In this document: positions 35,570-43,779 of the stretch, piece by piece | How positions within the stretch are numbered: the stretch's first letter is position 1 | Layout of the letters: each line of letters opens with the position of its first letter | Assembly (NCBI RefSeq): GCF_900100435.1 | Contig: NZ_FNEX01000009.1 | Coordinates: 124,001-188,000 of the forward strand | DNA: 64,000 nucleotides | Direction of reading: 5' to 3' | Source of the DNA: Pedobacter sp. ok626 | GTDB taxonomy: Bacteria > Bacteroidota > Bacteroidia > Sphingobacteriales > Sphingobacteriaceae | The notes under the pieces: model-generated | Database searches by the model: none | What the model saw: the letters and a program-made list of their open reading frames with translations, nothing else | Told to the model about the DNA's origin: nothing | Program-made: the position numbers and the translations under genes

Positions 35570-37564
35570 CTACTGGTAGGCAACCTGTGGATTCCAATAA
35601 GTAGTATCCCAACCGGAATTGCTCCTTTGGTCTACCCGAAAAGAAAGTACATCCCCAAACGCCACGACTACATTAATGTCATGCCAGAATCCGGTGCTGT
35701 TATTGTAATTAATAGTTTGCCACTGTCCAGATGGCCAAACCAGCGTATTGTTTTTCCATATGCTTACATTTACACCATCTCCACCTCCAGTATCATTTTT
35801 TCTAACCAATCCGGTAACCTTTACCGTCCCGGCTTTTGGCGCCTGCCATTCCAGCATCGCCTGACTATTGTCCGGATGCATATATATATTGCCGGTTCCA
35901 TTCCATATCCCGTCATAACTACCTGGCCCTCTCCAGTGATTAGAGCCATCCGGATTCCAATTCATAAGTGTAGTGCCAATACCAGCTCTCCAGACCCGGT
36001 AATACCAATTCCTTTTCCCCTGAACTGCCGAAAAATCACCGGAAGCATTGTACACATCACCATTAATAGTCCCCAATGGACTAATTACCTGGAGCCCGTT
36101 TGCGAAACGGTTTACCGTAAAACGGCCATCAGAGAAATTCAATAAATAAGCTCCATTAATCTTAACATTTTCAAACTTTACGCCAGTAATCCGGTGACTA
36201 TCATCCCAGCCCGCCAGCTTAATCTCATTACTCCCATTCGAAGTAGAGGTAATGTTACGGTAAGTAATGTTTGTCATCGCTCCAGGCCAGCTCCAGTTAC
36301 CGGTTAATGAACCAAAATAGAAAGTCTCATCCATCTGTATATTGATCAATCGTTTCGCGTTTTCTACCCGTATGTTTTCGAAGGTGATGTCACTGAAATA
36401 GGTTCCATGTAAAGCAAAGATATTAATAGCAGAACGGTCAGGCAATACATCCGGATGGTTCTTATCATCAAAATTATACAAGACATCAATATTCTGAAAT
36501 AAAATGTTCTGGAACCTGGACGCTCTTGTTTCAGCCCCTATACCAATTGCATTATTGGCATCGGCCCACAGCTGAGCATTTTTATAAGTAATATTGTAAA
36601 TAGGCAGAGAATTCGCAGGAAGCTGATCTGACATCCCCTTAATCGCCACAGCATCATCCGCTGAATGGACAAAAGCTTTATCAAAGGTAATGTCATGGCT
36701 ACTATTGATATTAAAGCCATCGGAGCTCGCAAAGTAAGGACTTATAGCCTTATAATTGTTTACATTCACAAAACTACAGTTATGCATAGCAGCGGTCCAA
36801 CTTCCTATATTGCGGTTAACAATAATATCCCTAACCGTTGAATTGCTTACCGATGCCAAAGTAAGGGCAATGTTATCCGTTGAACTGTTATAATCATTCA
36901 GTAATATCCCCCTTCCTCTAACCGTTACATTGGATACATTATCGATCTTCACACGTCCCCTGATTACAGCGCCCCCGGCAATGTACAGCGTTTTTCCTGA
37001 ACTTAAACCAATTGGGGGCTGTGTGCTGAGGTCATAATAACCAGGGGCATAATAAACCACATTAGGATCCGAAGGAGATGGAATTTCCGTTTCCAGATCC
37101 TCTGCAAAAAGATGAAGTACCTTTCCCTGGTAATTGTTATTTAACACCAAAGAGATATTTGCAGACTGCTGGATTGAAAACGTAATCGTATTTCCATTTC
37201 TCGTACCAGTAATTCCCAGGGATTCGGGCAGTAGCTTAAAGGAACTAAAACTTGTGGATGGGGTAACCGTTACAGTTACCGTTCCACTTCTGTCAAAATA
37301 GCCATAGCTTACTGCATTTCCCCAGCCATTGTTACCGGCATTATAAAGCGCAACAGGCTTTCCGCCTGCTGTCACCGTATAAGCGGCAGACTTATATCCC
37401 GCAGGTAAACCTGACGGAATAGGATAAATAGTAACTGAGTCAGAAAGCAGGGCATTTAATGTACTGCTCTCTTTCCGGTTTAACATTTCAACTCCTTCAT
37501 CAAGCATCGCTTTATGACAGGAGACAAGGCACACCGAGGCCATGATTAAAAATAAGATTTTCAT
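35570..37564 (-). CDS. GH28/GH49-like right-handed beta-helix lipoprotein with C-terminal binding module
   Basis: Lipoprotein of 664 residues (MKILFLIMASVCLVSCHK). After an N-terminal beta-sandwich (about 40-150, LPAGYKSAAYTVTAGGKPVA) there is a parallel beta-helix with the GH28-type signature SSDGFNINSSHDITFDKA, HSADDAVAIKG and the repeated helical coils (FQNILFQNIDVLYNF, FSDITFENIRVENA). From about residue 530 a carbohydrate-binding-like beta-sandwich follows (GSNHWRGPGSYDGIWNGTG, DVLSFRVDQRSNSGWD). GH28 enzymes cleave polygalacturonan and relatives; GH49 and other beta-helix families look alike, so linkage is open. It has its own leader with the TTTGGTT motif at 37572-37586. Confidence 0.75.
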   Translation of the reverse strand: MKILFLIMASVCLVSCHKAMLDEGVEMLNRKESSTLNALLSDSVTIYPIPSGLPAGYKSAAYTVTAGGKPVALYNAGNNGWGNAVSYGYFDRSGTVTVTVTPSTSFSSFKLLPESLGITGTRNGNTITFSIQQSANISLVLNNNYQGKVLHLFAEDLETEIPSPSDPNVVYYAPGYYDLSTQPPIGLSSGKTLYIAGGAVIRGRVKIDNVSNVTVRGRGILLNDYNSSTDNIALTLASVSNSTVRDIIVNRNIGSWTAAMHNCSFVNVNNYKAISPYFASSDGFNINSSHDITFDKAFVHSADDAVAIKGMSDQLPANSLPIYNITYKNAQLWADANNAIGIGAETRASRFQNILFQNIDVLYNFDDKNHPDVLPDRSAINIFALHGTYFSDITFENIRVENAKRLINIQMDETFYFGSLTGNWSWPGAMTNITYRNITSTSNGSNEIKLAGWDDSHRITGVKFENVKINGAYLLNFSDGRFTVNRFANGLQVISPLGTINGDVYNASGDFSAVQGKRNWYYRVWRAGIGTTLMNWNPDGSNHWRGPGSYDGIWNGTGNIYMHPDNSQAMLEWQAPKAGTVKVTGLVRKNDTGGGDGVNVSIWKNNTLVWPSGQWQTINYNNSTGFWHDINVVVAFGDVLSFRVDQRSNSGWDTTYWNPQVAYQ

Positions 37565-37821
37565 ACTTAATCGTTTATATTTGGTTTGTAACTAAATATA
37601 AACAACAGATTGAACCAGGTAGATAACGGTAGTAAAGGTTGAACCAAAGTAGCCAACTTTGAACATTATTATCTACTTCATACCACTTTAAATTGAGTTC
37701 TTAGGTCTATAAATCTAAGTATCAGAATACGGCTTCTCCTTACACCAACGCCAAAGGGAGAATCCCGAAGTGGAAAAAAGAAAAAGGAATAATATAAGTT
37801 TTAAGTATAAAATAGCAATCT

Positions 37822-38313
37822 ATGATTAGAAAAGCAATGCCCAATGATTTGGATATAATAGAAGAAGTATTGGAAGATGTAAAATCAAGGATGTATGACG
37901 ACGGTATTGACCAATGGGATGCTGATTATCCCAACAAAGACATACTTAAACAGGATATTCAGCGCCAAGTAGGTTACGTATATATTGAAAATAATGAGCT
38001 ATTGTCCTATATGGTGTTCAACGAATCCTGCGATAAAGAATACTATCTTTTAATGTGGAAGTATCCATCACCGTTTCTTGTTATCCATAGGTTATTTGTT
38101 AGCCCGTTGGCTCAGGCAAAAGGAATCTCCACTAAGATGATAAGATTTGCCGAGCAGTATGCAATTGAACATAACTATCTTTCCATTCGGCTTGACGCAT
38201 TCTCTCTCAATGAAACTGCCAATACTGTCTATCTGAAAAAAGGATATGAGTTTGTCGGTACAGTGATCTTCCGCAAAGGACTTTTCAATTGCTATGAAAA
38301 AGCAATAAATTAA
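37822..38313 (+). CDS. GNAT-family N-acetyltransferase
   Basis: Protein of 163 residues, GNAT fold. It starts with the usual MIRKAMPNDLDIIEEVLEDV, the beta4 strand is PFLVIHRLFVSPLAQAKGIS (acetyl-CoA pyrophosphate loop LFVSPLAQAKGIS), and the last part is LSIRLDAFSLNETANTVYLK, YEFVGTVIFRKGLFNCYEKA. Substrate unknown. It is a single gene between the PUL and attachment copy B, followed by a terminator at 38380. Confidence 0.86.
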   Translation: MIRKAMPNDLDIIEEVLEDVKSRMYDDGIDQWDADYPNKDILKQDIQRQVGYVYIENNELLSYMVFNESCDKEYYLLMWKYPSPFLVIHRLFVSPLAQAKGISTKMIRFAEQYAIEHNYLSIRLDAFSLNETANTVYLKKGYEFVGTVIFRKGLFNCYEKAIN

Positions 38314-38379
38314 ATTTCATTTTCCCAAGAATTCCGCTTGATCCACATTTTTTACTGTAATATTGACAGTTAAATGAAA

Positions 38380-38416
38380 AAACCCTTGCAATCTATTGAC
38401 TTGCAAGGGTTTAATT
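38380..38416 (+). terminator. Terminator left of attachment copy B
   Basis: Perfect 12-bp stem (38380-38391 with 38401-38412) around a 9-nt loop, followed by TTAATTTTAT. Its loop sequence resembles that of the tRNA-Lys terminators, and it also ends the GNAT gene. Confidence 0.85.
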
Positions 38417-38424
38417 TTATTCTA

Positions 38425-38560
38425 GTGATCCCGCTGGGATTCGAACCTAGTCCAAAAATCAGCGTTTAAATAGTATTTTGTATGGTTTTCAAATTCGACT
38501 CACCGAATCATTCACCATTTATTTTATACGTTTTAGCTGCAATTGCTGTATATAAATATA
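38425..38560. repeat. Diverged tRNA-Lys 3'-end copy B (attachment-site remnant)
   Basis: Starts with the same tRNA-Lys 3' end as copies A and C (GATCCCGCTGGGATTCG), then follows copy A for about 110 bp, with the inverted repeat ATTCGACTCACCGAAT and the segment TTTTAGCTGCAATTGCT. It marks the boundary between segments A and B. Confidence 0.78.
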
Positions 38561-38588
38561 AGAATGTTTTTTGAAATAACACCTGTTT

Positions 38589-39011
38589 ATTGACATCACT
38601 ATTCAGGACAACTACGAAACTTTCTTTACAGGAAAAAGTACTGCAGATTTTAATGATCCTGACATATACAAAGAACTTGTAGGCGATTTTGAAAATGTAG
38701 CTTTCCCATCGACTATAGATGCTTCAAAATTTGGGTCTAAAATTCCACATCAAATGTCTGTAGCTAAGGAGATTTCTTTTACATTCATACAAGCCTTGAG
38801 GGATGTTGTAAGTGATTTTCATAATAACAGAACTAATCCATTATTTACACTCTTGAAAAATAAGAGTGGTGAAATTAAAGAAGCGGATTATAAGCCCATT
38901 AGTGATTTGGTAAACGATCTGAATGAAAGCATTGAAGCGCTCCCTGATGTACAAAATATTAGGGAAGATATAAAATCTACAATTCAAGATGCTGTAGGGC
39001 TTACTTATTCC
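38589..39011 (+). pseudogene. Fragment of OLD-family ATP-dependent endonuclease
   Basis: The frame from 38589 codes for an internal piece of an AAA/OLD-family nuclease: DITIQDNYETFFTGKS, VGDFENVAFPSTIDASKFGS, KEISFTFIQALRDVVSDFHN, KNKSGEIKEADYKPISDLVN, TIQDAVGLTYS. It has no Walker A (which would lie upstream) and no TOPRIM domain (which would lie downstream); both ends are lost. The left break is close to attachment copy B, the right break is 25 bp before the start of the integron-type cassette. An internal ATG at 38754 could give a 107-residue peptide, but this is very unlikely to act. Confidence 0.65.
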
Positions 39012-39036
39012 CTGGCGTATTGCGTAGATTTGGACG

Positions 39037-40105
39037 TTACCTGCAATTGTACAAAAACCAACGTGAAAAAATTATGATACTTAATAGACAAGCAAAAATT
39101 GGACTTTTTGAAAAAAATTTACAGAACAAAAAAGGACTTTTTCTTTTTGATTTCAAGACCAAAGAAAAAAAATATTTAGAAGAGTATTTAGATTGGAAAT
39201 CTAAAAGTATTTCGCCAGACGGTAGAAAAATAGCAATCACAATTAATTCGCAACAAACAAAATTAGAAAAAACTGACTTGGTAGTAATAGAACACGATAC
39301 TAATACTGTTCTTCTGAATAATTATAAATATTATGTTTATGATATAGCGTTTGACATAACAGGAAGTAAATTATTAGTGGTCGCCAATAATAAAAAACCT
39401 TTTTGCCTTGACATAATTAAAAACGAAATAATTGCGGAACTTCCAAAGCTAATCAGACTTTACAAAGGAGATTTAGATTTACAAAATGACACTTTTCTAG
39501 CTCCTTGCGAACAAAAAAAAGAAACTTGTTATTTGTTCAATTTTAAAACAGGACAAACAGACGTCCAAAAAATTGGAACAAAGGAAATAATTAGTCGAGT
39601 TAAGTATTCTGTTGATTTTACTTCTATATATGTTATTACGGAAACAAACATTTTGTATTGTTTCGACCGAAATTTTAAAACAAAATGGAGTAAAGATTTT
39701 AATAGCTTAGGACGAATTAATTCTTCTGAAATTTATTCAACGGAAGATGGAAATTATGTAGCAGTCTATTCTACATCTACCAAAACAAATAATTGGGGTG
39801 CAGAATTTGTGATTAATAGCGAGAATGGAGAACTAATTAATCAAATTGAGGGGTATCAGTTTAGAGGCAGATTCGCTACAAACTATTTTGATAATAAAGT
39901 TTTGCTACATACATTTAAGACCACAGATTTATTAACTGGAGAAGTTTCTGAAAACCAAATAATTTAAAAAACAATTGCAGGTAACAAGGGTTTTGCGTCA
40001 GGCGGGCTGAAGTGCAAAATTCAACGGCAGTTTTTCAATTAAACATTAGTAATAAAATCGGCTTTTATGCTTCGATTTCCCGCCCGAACGCAAAGCCCCG
40101 AAACG
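39037..40105 (+). mobile_element. Integron-type gene cassette with attC-like site
   Basis: A 1069-bp unit that has the complete form of a mobile integron cassette. It starts TTACCTGCAATTGT right after a G (39036), the gene begins 37 bp in, and after the stop codon comes a foldable site whose first 15 bases (39971-39985) are the exact reverse complement of 39036-39050, as R'' must be to the cassette's own R'. The right end CG/TTAGTGG at 40104-40112 gives the crossover point. No integron integrase is in the window. Confidence 0.65.
39074..39967 (+). CDS. WD40-like beta-propeller protein (cassette gene)
   Basis: Protein of 297 residues (from the ATG at 39074; a longer frame from 39020 would start outside the cassette). 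It has no signal peptide. The sequence is made of repeated four-strand blades, often with a Ser/Asp-rich turn: KSISPDGRKIAITINSQQTK, YDIAFDITGSKLLVVANNKK, VKYSVDFTSIYVITETNILY, GNYVAVYSTSTKTNN. This is the pattern of WD40/YVTN-type propellers, which act as binding scaffolds. The gene is very A+T-rich compared with its neighbours, which fits recent arrival in a cassette. Function unknown. Confidence 0.7.
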   Translation: MILNRQAKIGLFEKNLQNKKGLFLFDFKTKEKKYLEEYLDWKSKSISPDGRKIAITINSQQTKLEKTDLVVIEHDTNTVLLNNYKYYVYDIAFDITGSKLLVVANNKKPFCLDIIKNEIIAELPKLIRLYKGDLDLQNDTFLAPCEQKKETCYLFNFKTGQTDVQKIGTKEIISRVKYSVDFTSIYVITETNILYCFDRNFKTKWSKDFNSLGRINSSEIYSTEDGNYVAVYSTSTKTNNWGAEFVINSENGELINQIEGYQFRGRFATNYFDNKVLLHTFKTTDLLTGEVSENQII

Positions 40106-40112
40106 TTAGTGG
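39971..40112. repeat. attC-like recombination site of the cassette
   Basis: The strand can fold back. The outer arm ACAATTGCAGGTAAC (39971) pairs with the cassette start in the circular form. The inner arm GGGTTTTGCGTCAGGCGGG (39988-40006) pairs with CCCGCCCGAACGCAAAGCCC (from 40078) with a few mismatches and extra bases. The right end reads CGTTAGTGG. Total about 140 bp, at the long end of known attC sites. Confidence 0.6.
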
Positions 40113-40287
40113 CAACGGCAAGACGACATTCAACTTACAGATAGAAACCCGACCAACTGACACGAAAAAATTACCGCACAAAATTGCCTTACAAAAAATT
40201 AGATTTTAGATGAATAAGATAGCGCAGAATAGAAAAGTATCTTTTTGAATTTTTTTCAAGCCGATTTGATACTTTGGATATTTTTTC
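40113..40287. other. Gap after the cassette, no recognised gene
   Basis: The bases after the cassette (GGCAACGGCAAGACGAC...) do not continue the OLD-nuclease frame seen before it. No second attC partner is found downstream. Nothing else recognised. Confidence 0.4.
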
Positions 40288-41420
40288 CTTGTCAACATAT
40301 AGAGATAGAGTTTACCAAATGGGATAGGTTCAGCCGAAATGCCGGGGATGCCTACCAGATGATTAATCTGCTGCAAAAAAATGGGATCAATCCCCAAGCC
40401 ATAGAGCAGCCGCTTGATATGGCTATCCCCGAAAATAAATTGATGCTGGCTATTTATCTGGCCTCTCCTGAAGTAGAAAACGACAGAAGGGCACTGAATG
40501 TCTTTTATGGTATGAGAAAGGCAAAGGACTTGCCAGAAATACCTTTATAACTGCTATGAGGAATACGGTGTACTGTGGTAAAATCTACATCGGGCAGTAT
40601 AAACAGGAAGAGGCATACTACATTAAAGGCAAGCACGAGCCTTTGATCAGCGAAGCGTTGTTCTACAAGGTTCAGGATGTACTGGATGGTAACAAGAAAG
40701 GAGAAAGACCCGGAGGAAAGGTTCTGCTGAATGAGCATTTTCCGCTTAGGGGGCTTTTAACCTGTCCGCGTTGCGGCGGCAACCTTACGGGCAGTGGTTC
40801 TAAAGGTCATTCGAAAATATACTACTATTACCATTGCACAAAGAAATGCAGTTTCAGGTCTAAATCTGATATTGTGAATGATCTTTTTGAAAAGGAGCTG
40901 ACAAAGTTTGAATTTAATCCACCTTTGAAAGATGTTTTAAAAAAACTTTTGCTCAATAACTACAAATCCTTTACAGGCGGTATTGATGAAAAGAGAAAAT
41001 CTGTTTCAAAACAAATAGATGTGATCAACGAAAGAGTATCGAAGGCAAGAGATCTTTATCTTTCTGATAAACTGGATGAAGACGATTATAGGGAAATAAA
41101 GAGCAGTGGAAAATTAGAGACTGATAAGCTGGAAGAAGAACTGGGTTGCCTGGTTTCAGAAACCAAGACATACGACATTCAAACCAGGCTTGATCATGCC
41201 CTAAATGCTATATCAAGCATCTCAAAGCGGTATAAGCAGGGCGATATGGAAACAAAAAGGATGATTGCCAGTTCGATATATCCCAAAAAAACTTGAATTT
41301 GATGGAACGGCGTTTCGAACTGCTGAAATGAATATAATTGCAAGGTATATCTGCTTGACTAACAGTGAATTAATGAATAAAAAAAACCGACATCAAATCG
41401 TTGAAAATTTTGATGTCGGT
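40288..41420 (+). pseudogene. Large serine recombinase, decayed (N-terminus lost, internal deletion, frameshifts)
   Basis: Three pieces of one large serine recombinase are lined up. 40300-40550 holds the end of the catalytic domain (FTKWDRFSRNAGDAYQMI, EQPLDMAIPENKLMLAIYLA, PEVENDRRALNVFYGMRKA); the segment with the nucleophilic serine is missing. The next piece, in another frame from about 40545, starts in FITAMRNTVYCGKIYIGQYK and runs through the zinc ribbon (LLTCPRCGGNLTGSGSKGHS, with CTKKC) and coiled coil to 41296; roughly 100 residues between the pieces are deleted. At the A-run near 41283 the frame shifts again, and YIPKKLEFDGTAFRTAEMNI continues the C-terminus up to the next attachment copy. 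Confidence 0.8.
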
Positions 41421-41421
41421 T
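41385..41421. terminator. Terminator left of attachment copy C
   Basis: Perfect 13-bp stem (41385-41397 with 41409-41421) preceded by a run of A. Its sequence differs from the other tRNA-side terminators, so this element end brought its own. Confidence 0.8.
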
Positions 41422-41423
41422 GT

Positions 41424-41560
41424 GTGATCCCGCTGGGATTTGCACCTAGTGCCAAAATCAGCGTTTTTACAATATCTGGATGGCTTTTAATATTCGACTC
41501 CCCGAATAACGCACCTTTTTTTTAATATACTTTAGTTGCAAATACTATGTTTAAATATAA
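41424..41560. repeat. Diverged tRNA-Lys 3'-end copy C (left end of mobilizable island)
   Basis: The tRNA-like core has two changes (TTTGCAC instead of TTCGAAC) and is followed by the shared left-end sequence, more diverged than in copies A and B but with the inverted repeat ATTCGACTCCCCGAAT and TTTAGTTGCAAATACT intact. With the tRNA-Lys at 63349 it bounds segment C. Confidence 0.72.
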
Positions 41561-41667
41561 ACTTTTATCTGTTAAAATGCAACTTGAATTCATTTATTTA
41601 TTCTTTTCCCAAGACAATTAAACAATATTGATATACAGACAATTGCTTTTTATTTACAGGGAATCAG

Positions 41668-41717
41668 AAACATAATATCAGTCTTTAATACTTAAATTAA
41701 AGACTGATATTATGTTT
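41668..41717. repeat. Perfect 22-bp inverted repeat with 6-nt loop
   Basis: Arms at 41668-41689 and 41696-41717 are exact reverse complements. The site is next to the convergent end of the PAP2 gene. It may act as a terminator, though G+C content is low and the stem is longer than needed. Confidence 0.6.
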
Positions 41718-41807
41718 ATCATCATCCGACTGGCATGTAAAGCAAAAATGAACAAATCAATATGCTCACTTTATTAAACATAGTTTCAAATAAAAAAACA
41801 GCGATTT

Positions 41808-42446
41808 TTAAATACCTTTTTCTCGATTTTCTCTTAAATAAAAAAAATAGAGAATTAAAATTATTAAGGATCCCAGCAATATCCCACCAATGGTATCGGT
41901 AAACCAATGTGCACCCAAATAAATTCTGGATGGCACAACAAGCACTAAAAAAAAGCCAGAGATTACGGCCAACATTATCCTTAAATTTTTCGCTATACTT
42001 TTTACACTGAACATTAACAGGATAATAAAACCAAAAAACAAAGTATAGGAAAATACATGTGAGCTGGGAAAACTTTTAGTTTCTAAATCCTCTACTACCC
42101 TAACCAAATCGCTATTTGGCCTCTGTCTATTAATTGTTTTTTTAACCAATACAATAATTGTGGAACATGGCACTACCGCTAATATAAAATAGGCTTCCCT
42201 TTTATACTTATTTATAAAGAAAAAAGCCGCTGTTATTAAGATTAAACTGAAGTATATATATGGACTATCGGCAAAGAAACTAATAAATAGCATAAATTTA
42301 TCCAAACCGGCCCCAGCATGTTGCTGCACAAATCTGGATGCATCGATATCGAATTGATTAATTGGATAATTAATTACCAAATAACTTAAATTAACAAATG
42401 CTGATAACAGTAAAATTGAGAGAAACGTATAATGTTTAAGTGTCAT
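41808..42446 (-). CDS. PAP2-family membrane phosphatase
   Basis: Protein of 212 residues with six hydrophobic segments and the three PAP2 phosphatase motifs: KKTINRQRPNSDLVR (motif 1, KxxxxxxRP), SFPSSHVFSYTLFF (motif 2, PSxH with catalytic His) and SRIYLGAHWFTDTIGG (motif 3, SRxxxxxHxxxD, with the second His). PAP2 enzymes remove phosphate from lipid phosphates such as undecaprenyl pyrophosphate or phosphatidic acid on the outer face of the inner membrane. It is transcribed towards the island's left end, away from the amidase cluster. Confidence 0.93.
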   Translation of the reverse strand: MTLKHYTFLSILLLSAFVNLSYLVINYPINQFDIDASRFVQQHAGAGLDKFMLFISFFADSPYIYFSLILITAAFFFINKYKREAYFILAVVPCSTIIVLVKKTINRQRPNSDLVRVVEDLETKSFPSSHVFSYTLFFGFIILLMFSVKSIAKNLRIMLAVISGFFLVLVVPSRIYLGAHWFTDTIGGILLGSLIILILYFFYLRENREKGI

Positions 42447-42625
42447 AGAGATAAATATATACCAAAACGAACAATAAATAAAATATTCTTTTGCATATTT
42501 TAATTTTCACTCACTTTCGGTTAACATCTGTAAATACCAATTGGTTTTTGCTAAACTAAAAGATTTTCCTAAATTTAGTAATTTAGCAATTATCCCTATT
42601 TTTTCACTAAAAACAATCTCATTTT

Positions 42626-43687
42626 ATGAAAATCCCTAAAAGTCTTCTAATTGCAATCGCTTTAAGTGCCGTTGCCGTATGCAGTGTAACAAAAAAAACA
42701 GATGCCTGTACAAGAGTCGTTTATAAAGGTCCAAACAACACTATTATTACTGCGAGGAGTATGGACTTTACTATCCCTATTCCTTCCAACCTATGGCTTT
42801 TCCCCAGAGGTATGGAACGCAACGGAAGCACAGGGAAAAATACGATGAAATGGACTTCTAAACATGGTAGCATGACCACCAGTTCTTGGGATATTGCTGT
42901 GTCTGACGGCATGAATGAGAAAGGACTTGTAGCTAATCTGCTTTGGCTGGTAAGTTCAAAATATCCAGAATTCTCGAAAGAAGGTAATAGTAGAAAAGGC
43001 TTGTCCGTTTCTCTATGGGCGCAATACGCCCTGGATAATTTTGCCACGGTAGCGGAAGCAGTAGCACAATTTAAAAAAGAGGAATTTGTTATTGTTACAG
43101 ATTTTATCCCGGGTACAGATAAATTCACAACGGTACACTTGTCTCTATCAGATGCAACCGGCGACAATGCTATCCTGGAATATATAAATGGAAAGTTAGT
43201 GATACACCATGATCCATCTTATACCGTAATGACAAACGACCCGGTATTTGAACAACAACTGGCCATAAACGAATATTGGAAAGGCATTCCGGGCAATATC
43301 TTTCTTCCTGGTACGAATAGGGCGGCAGACAGATATGTACGCGCTTCCTATTATATCAACGCCATTCCGCAAACAGACGATACAAGAATTGCGGTAGCTG
43401 GTGCTTTCAGTGTAATCAGACAGTGTTCTGTTCCCTATGGTATTTCTACCGAAGGTTTTCCAAATTTATCTACAACAAGATGGAGAACTGTTTCTGACCA
43501 GAAAAATTTAGTATACTATTTTGAAGATGCCCTCAGTCCGAATGCGATTTGGGTTGATTTAAAAAAAATGGATTTCAGCAAAACAGGTAAGGTGAAAAAA
43601 TTGGCATTAGATAAAAACCAAATATATGCTGGTGAAACCTCTAATCAATTTGTAGAAACCAAACCTTTTGTATTTCAAGGTATTTAA
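42626..43687 (+). CDS. Secreted choloylglycine hydrolase-family amidase (Ntn hydrolase)
   Basis: Protein of 353 residues (signal MKIPKSLLIAIALSAVAVCS). The nucleophile is C28 in KTDACTRVVYKG, which must become N-terminal after cleavage, as in penicillin V acylases and bile-salt hydrolases. Family patterns follow: IITARSMDFTIPIPSNLWLF, SDGMNEKGLVANLLWL, YTVMTNDPVFEQQLAIN (with the conserved NDP/TND region) and RWRTVSDQKNLVYYF. These enzymes hydrolyse linear amide bonds, such as penicillin V, N-acyl homoserine lactones or conjugated bile acids. The substrate here is unknown. First gene of a six-gene block on the same strand. Confidence 0.9.
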   Translation: MKIPKSLLIAIALSAVAVCSVTKKTDACTRVVYKGPNNTIITARSMDFTIPIPSNLWLFPRGMERNGSTGKNTMKWTSKHGSMTTSSWDIAVSDGMNEKGLVANLLWLVSSKYPEFSKEGNSRKGLSVSLWAQYALDNFATVAEAVAQFKKEEFVIVTDFIPGTDKFTTVHLSLSDATGDNAILEYINGKLVIHHDPSYTVMTNDPVFEQQLAINEYWKGIPGNIFLPGTNRAADRYVRASYYINAIPQTDDTRIAVAGAFSVIRQCSVPYGISTEGFPNLSTTRWRTVSDQKNLVYYFEDALSPNAIWVDLKKMDFSKTGKVKKLALDKNQIYAGETSNQFVETKPFVFQGI

Positions 43688-43779
43688 GCTTAAAAACACT
43701 TTTTAAAGTAGTAATTTCCCGACCGGTCAATGATCGTCCGGGTCTTTCTTGTTAACGCCTTAATATTAAGTATCCTTAT

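Larger units (their letters stand above)
11594..38424. mobile_element. Segment A between attachment copies A and B (putative old integrated island)
   Basis: The segment is bounded by two tRNA-Lys 3'-end copies in the same orientation. It carries a toxin-antitoxin pair and a pseudogene near its left end and a complete PUL with its regulator to the right. No recombinase or transfer gene is left in it. I infer an old accretion whose integrase is lost; it could also be chromosomal DNA trapped between separate insertion events. Confidence 0.35.
38425..41423. mobile_element. Segment B: decayed element with serine recombinase, between attachment copies B and C
   Basis: A 3-kb segment between two tRNA-Lys 3'-end copies. 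It contains an OLD-nuclease fragment, one complete gene cassette and, at the right end next to the following attachment copy, a broken large serine recombinase. The end-located recombinase suggests a formerly independent element that lost its function. Confidence 0.5.

Noticed and set aside
35570..37564. Assignment of the beta-helix lipoprotein to dextranase family GH49
   Set aside because: The beta-helix motifs are closer to GH28-type signatures; the evidence does not separate the families, so the call stays open.
40012..40209. Small ORF on + strand inside the attC-like site
   Set aside because: It lies within the folded recombination site and has no family features.
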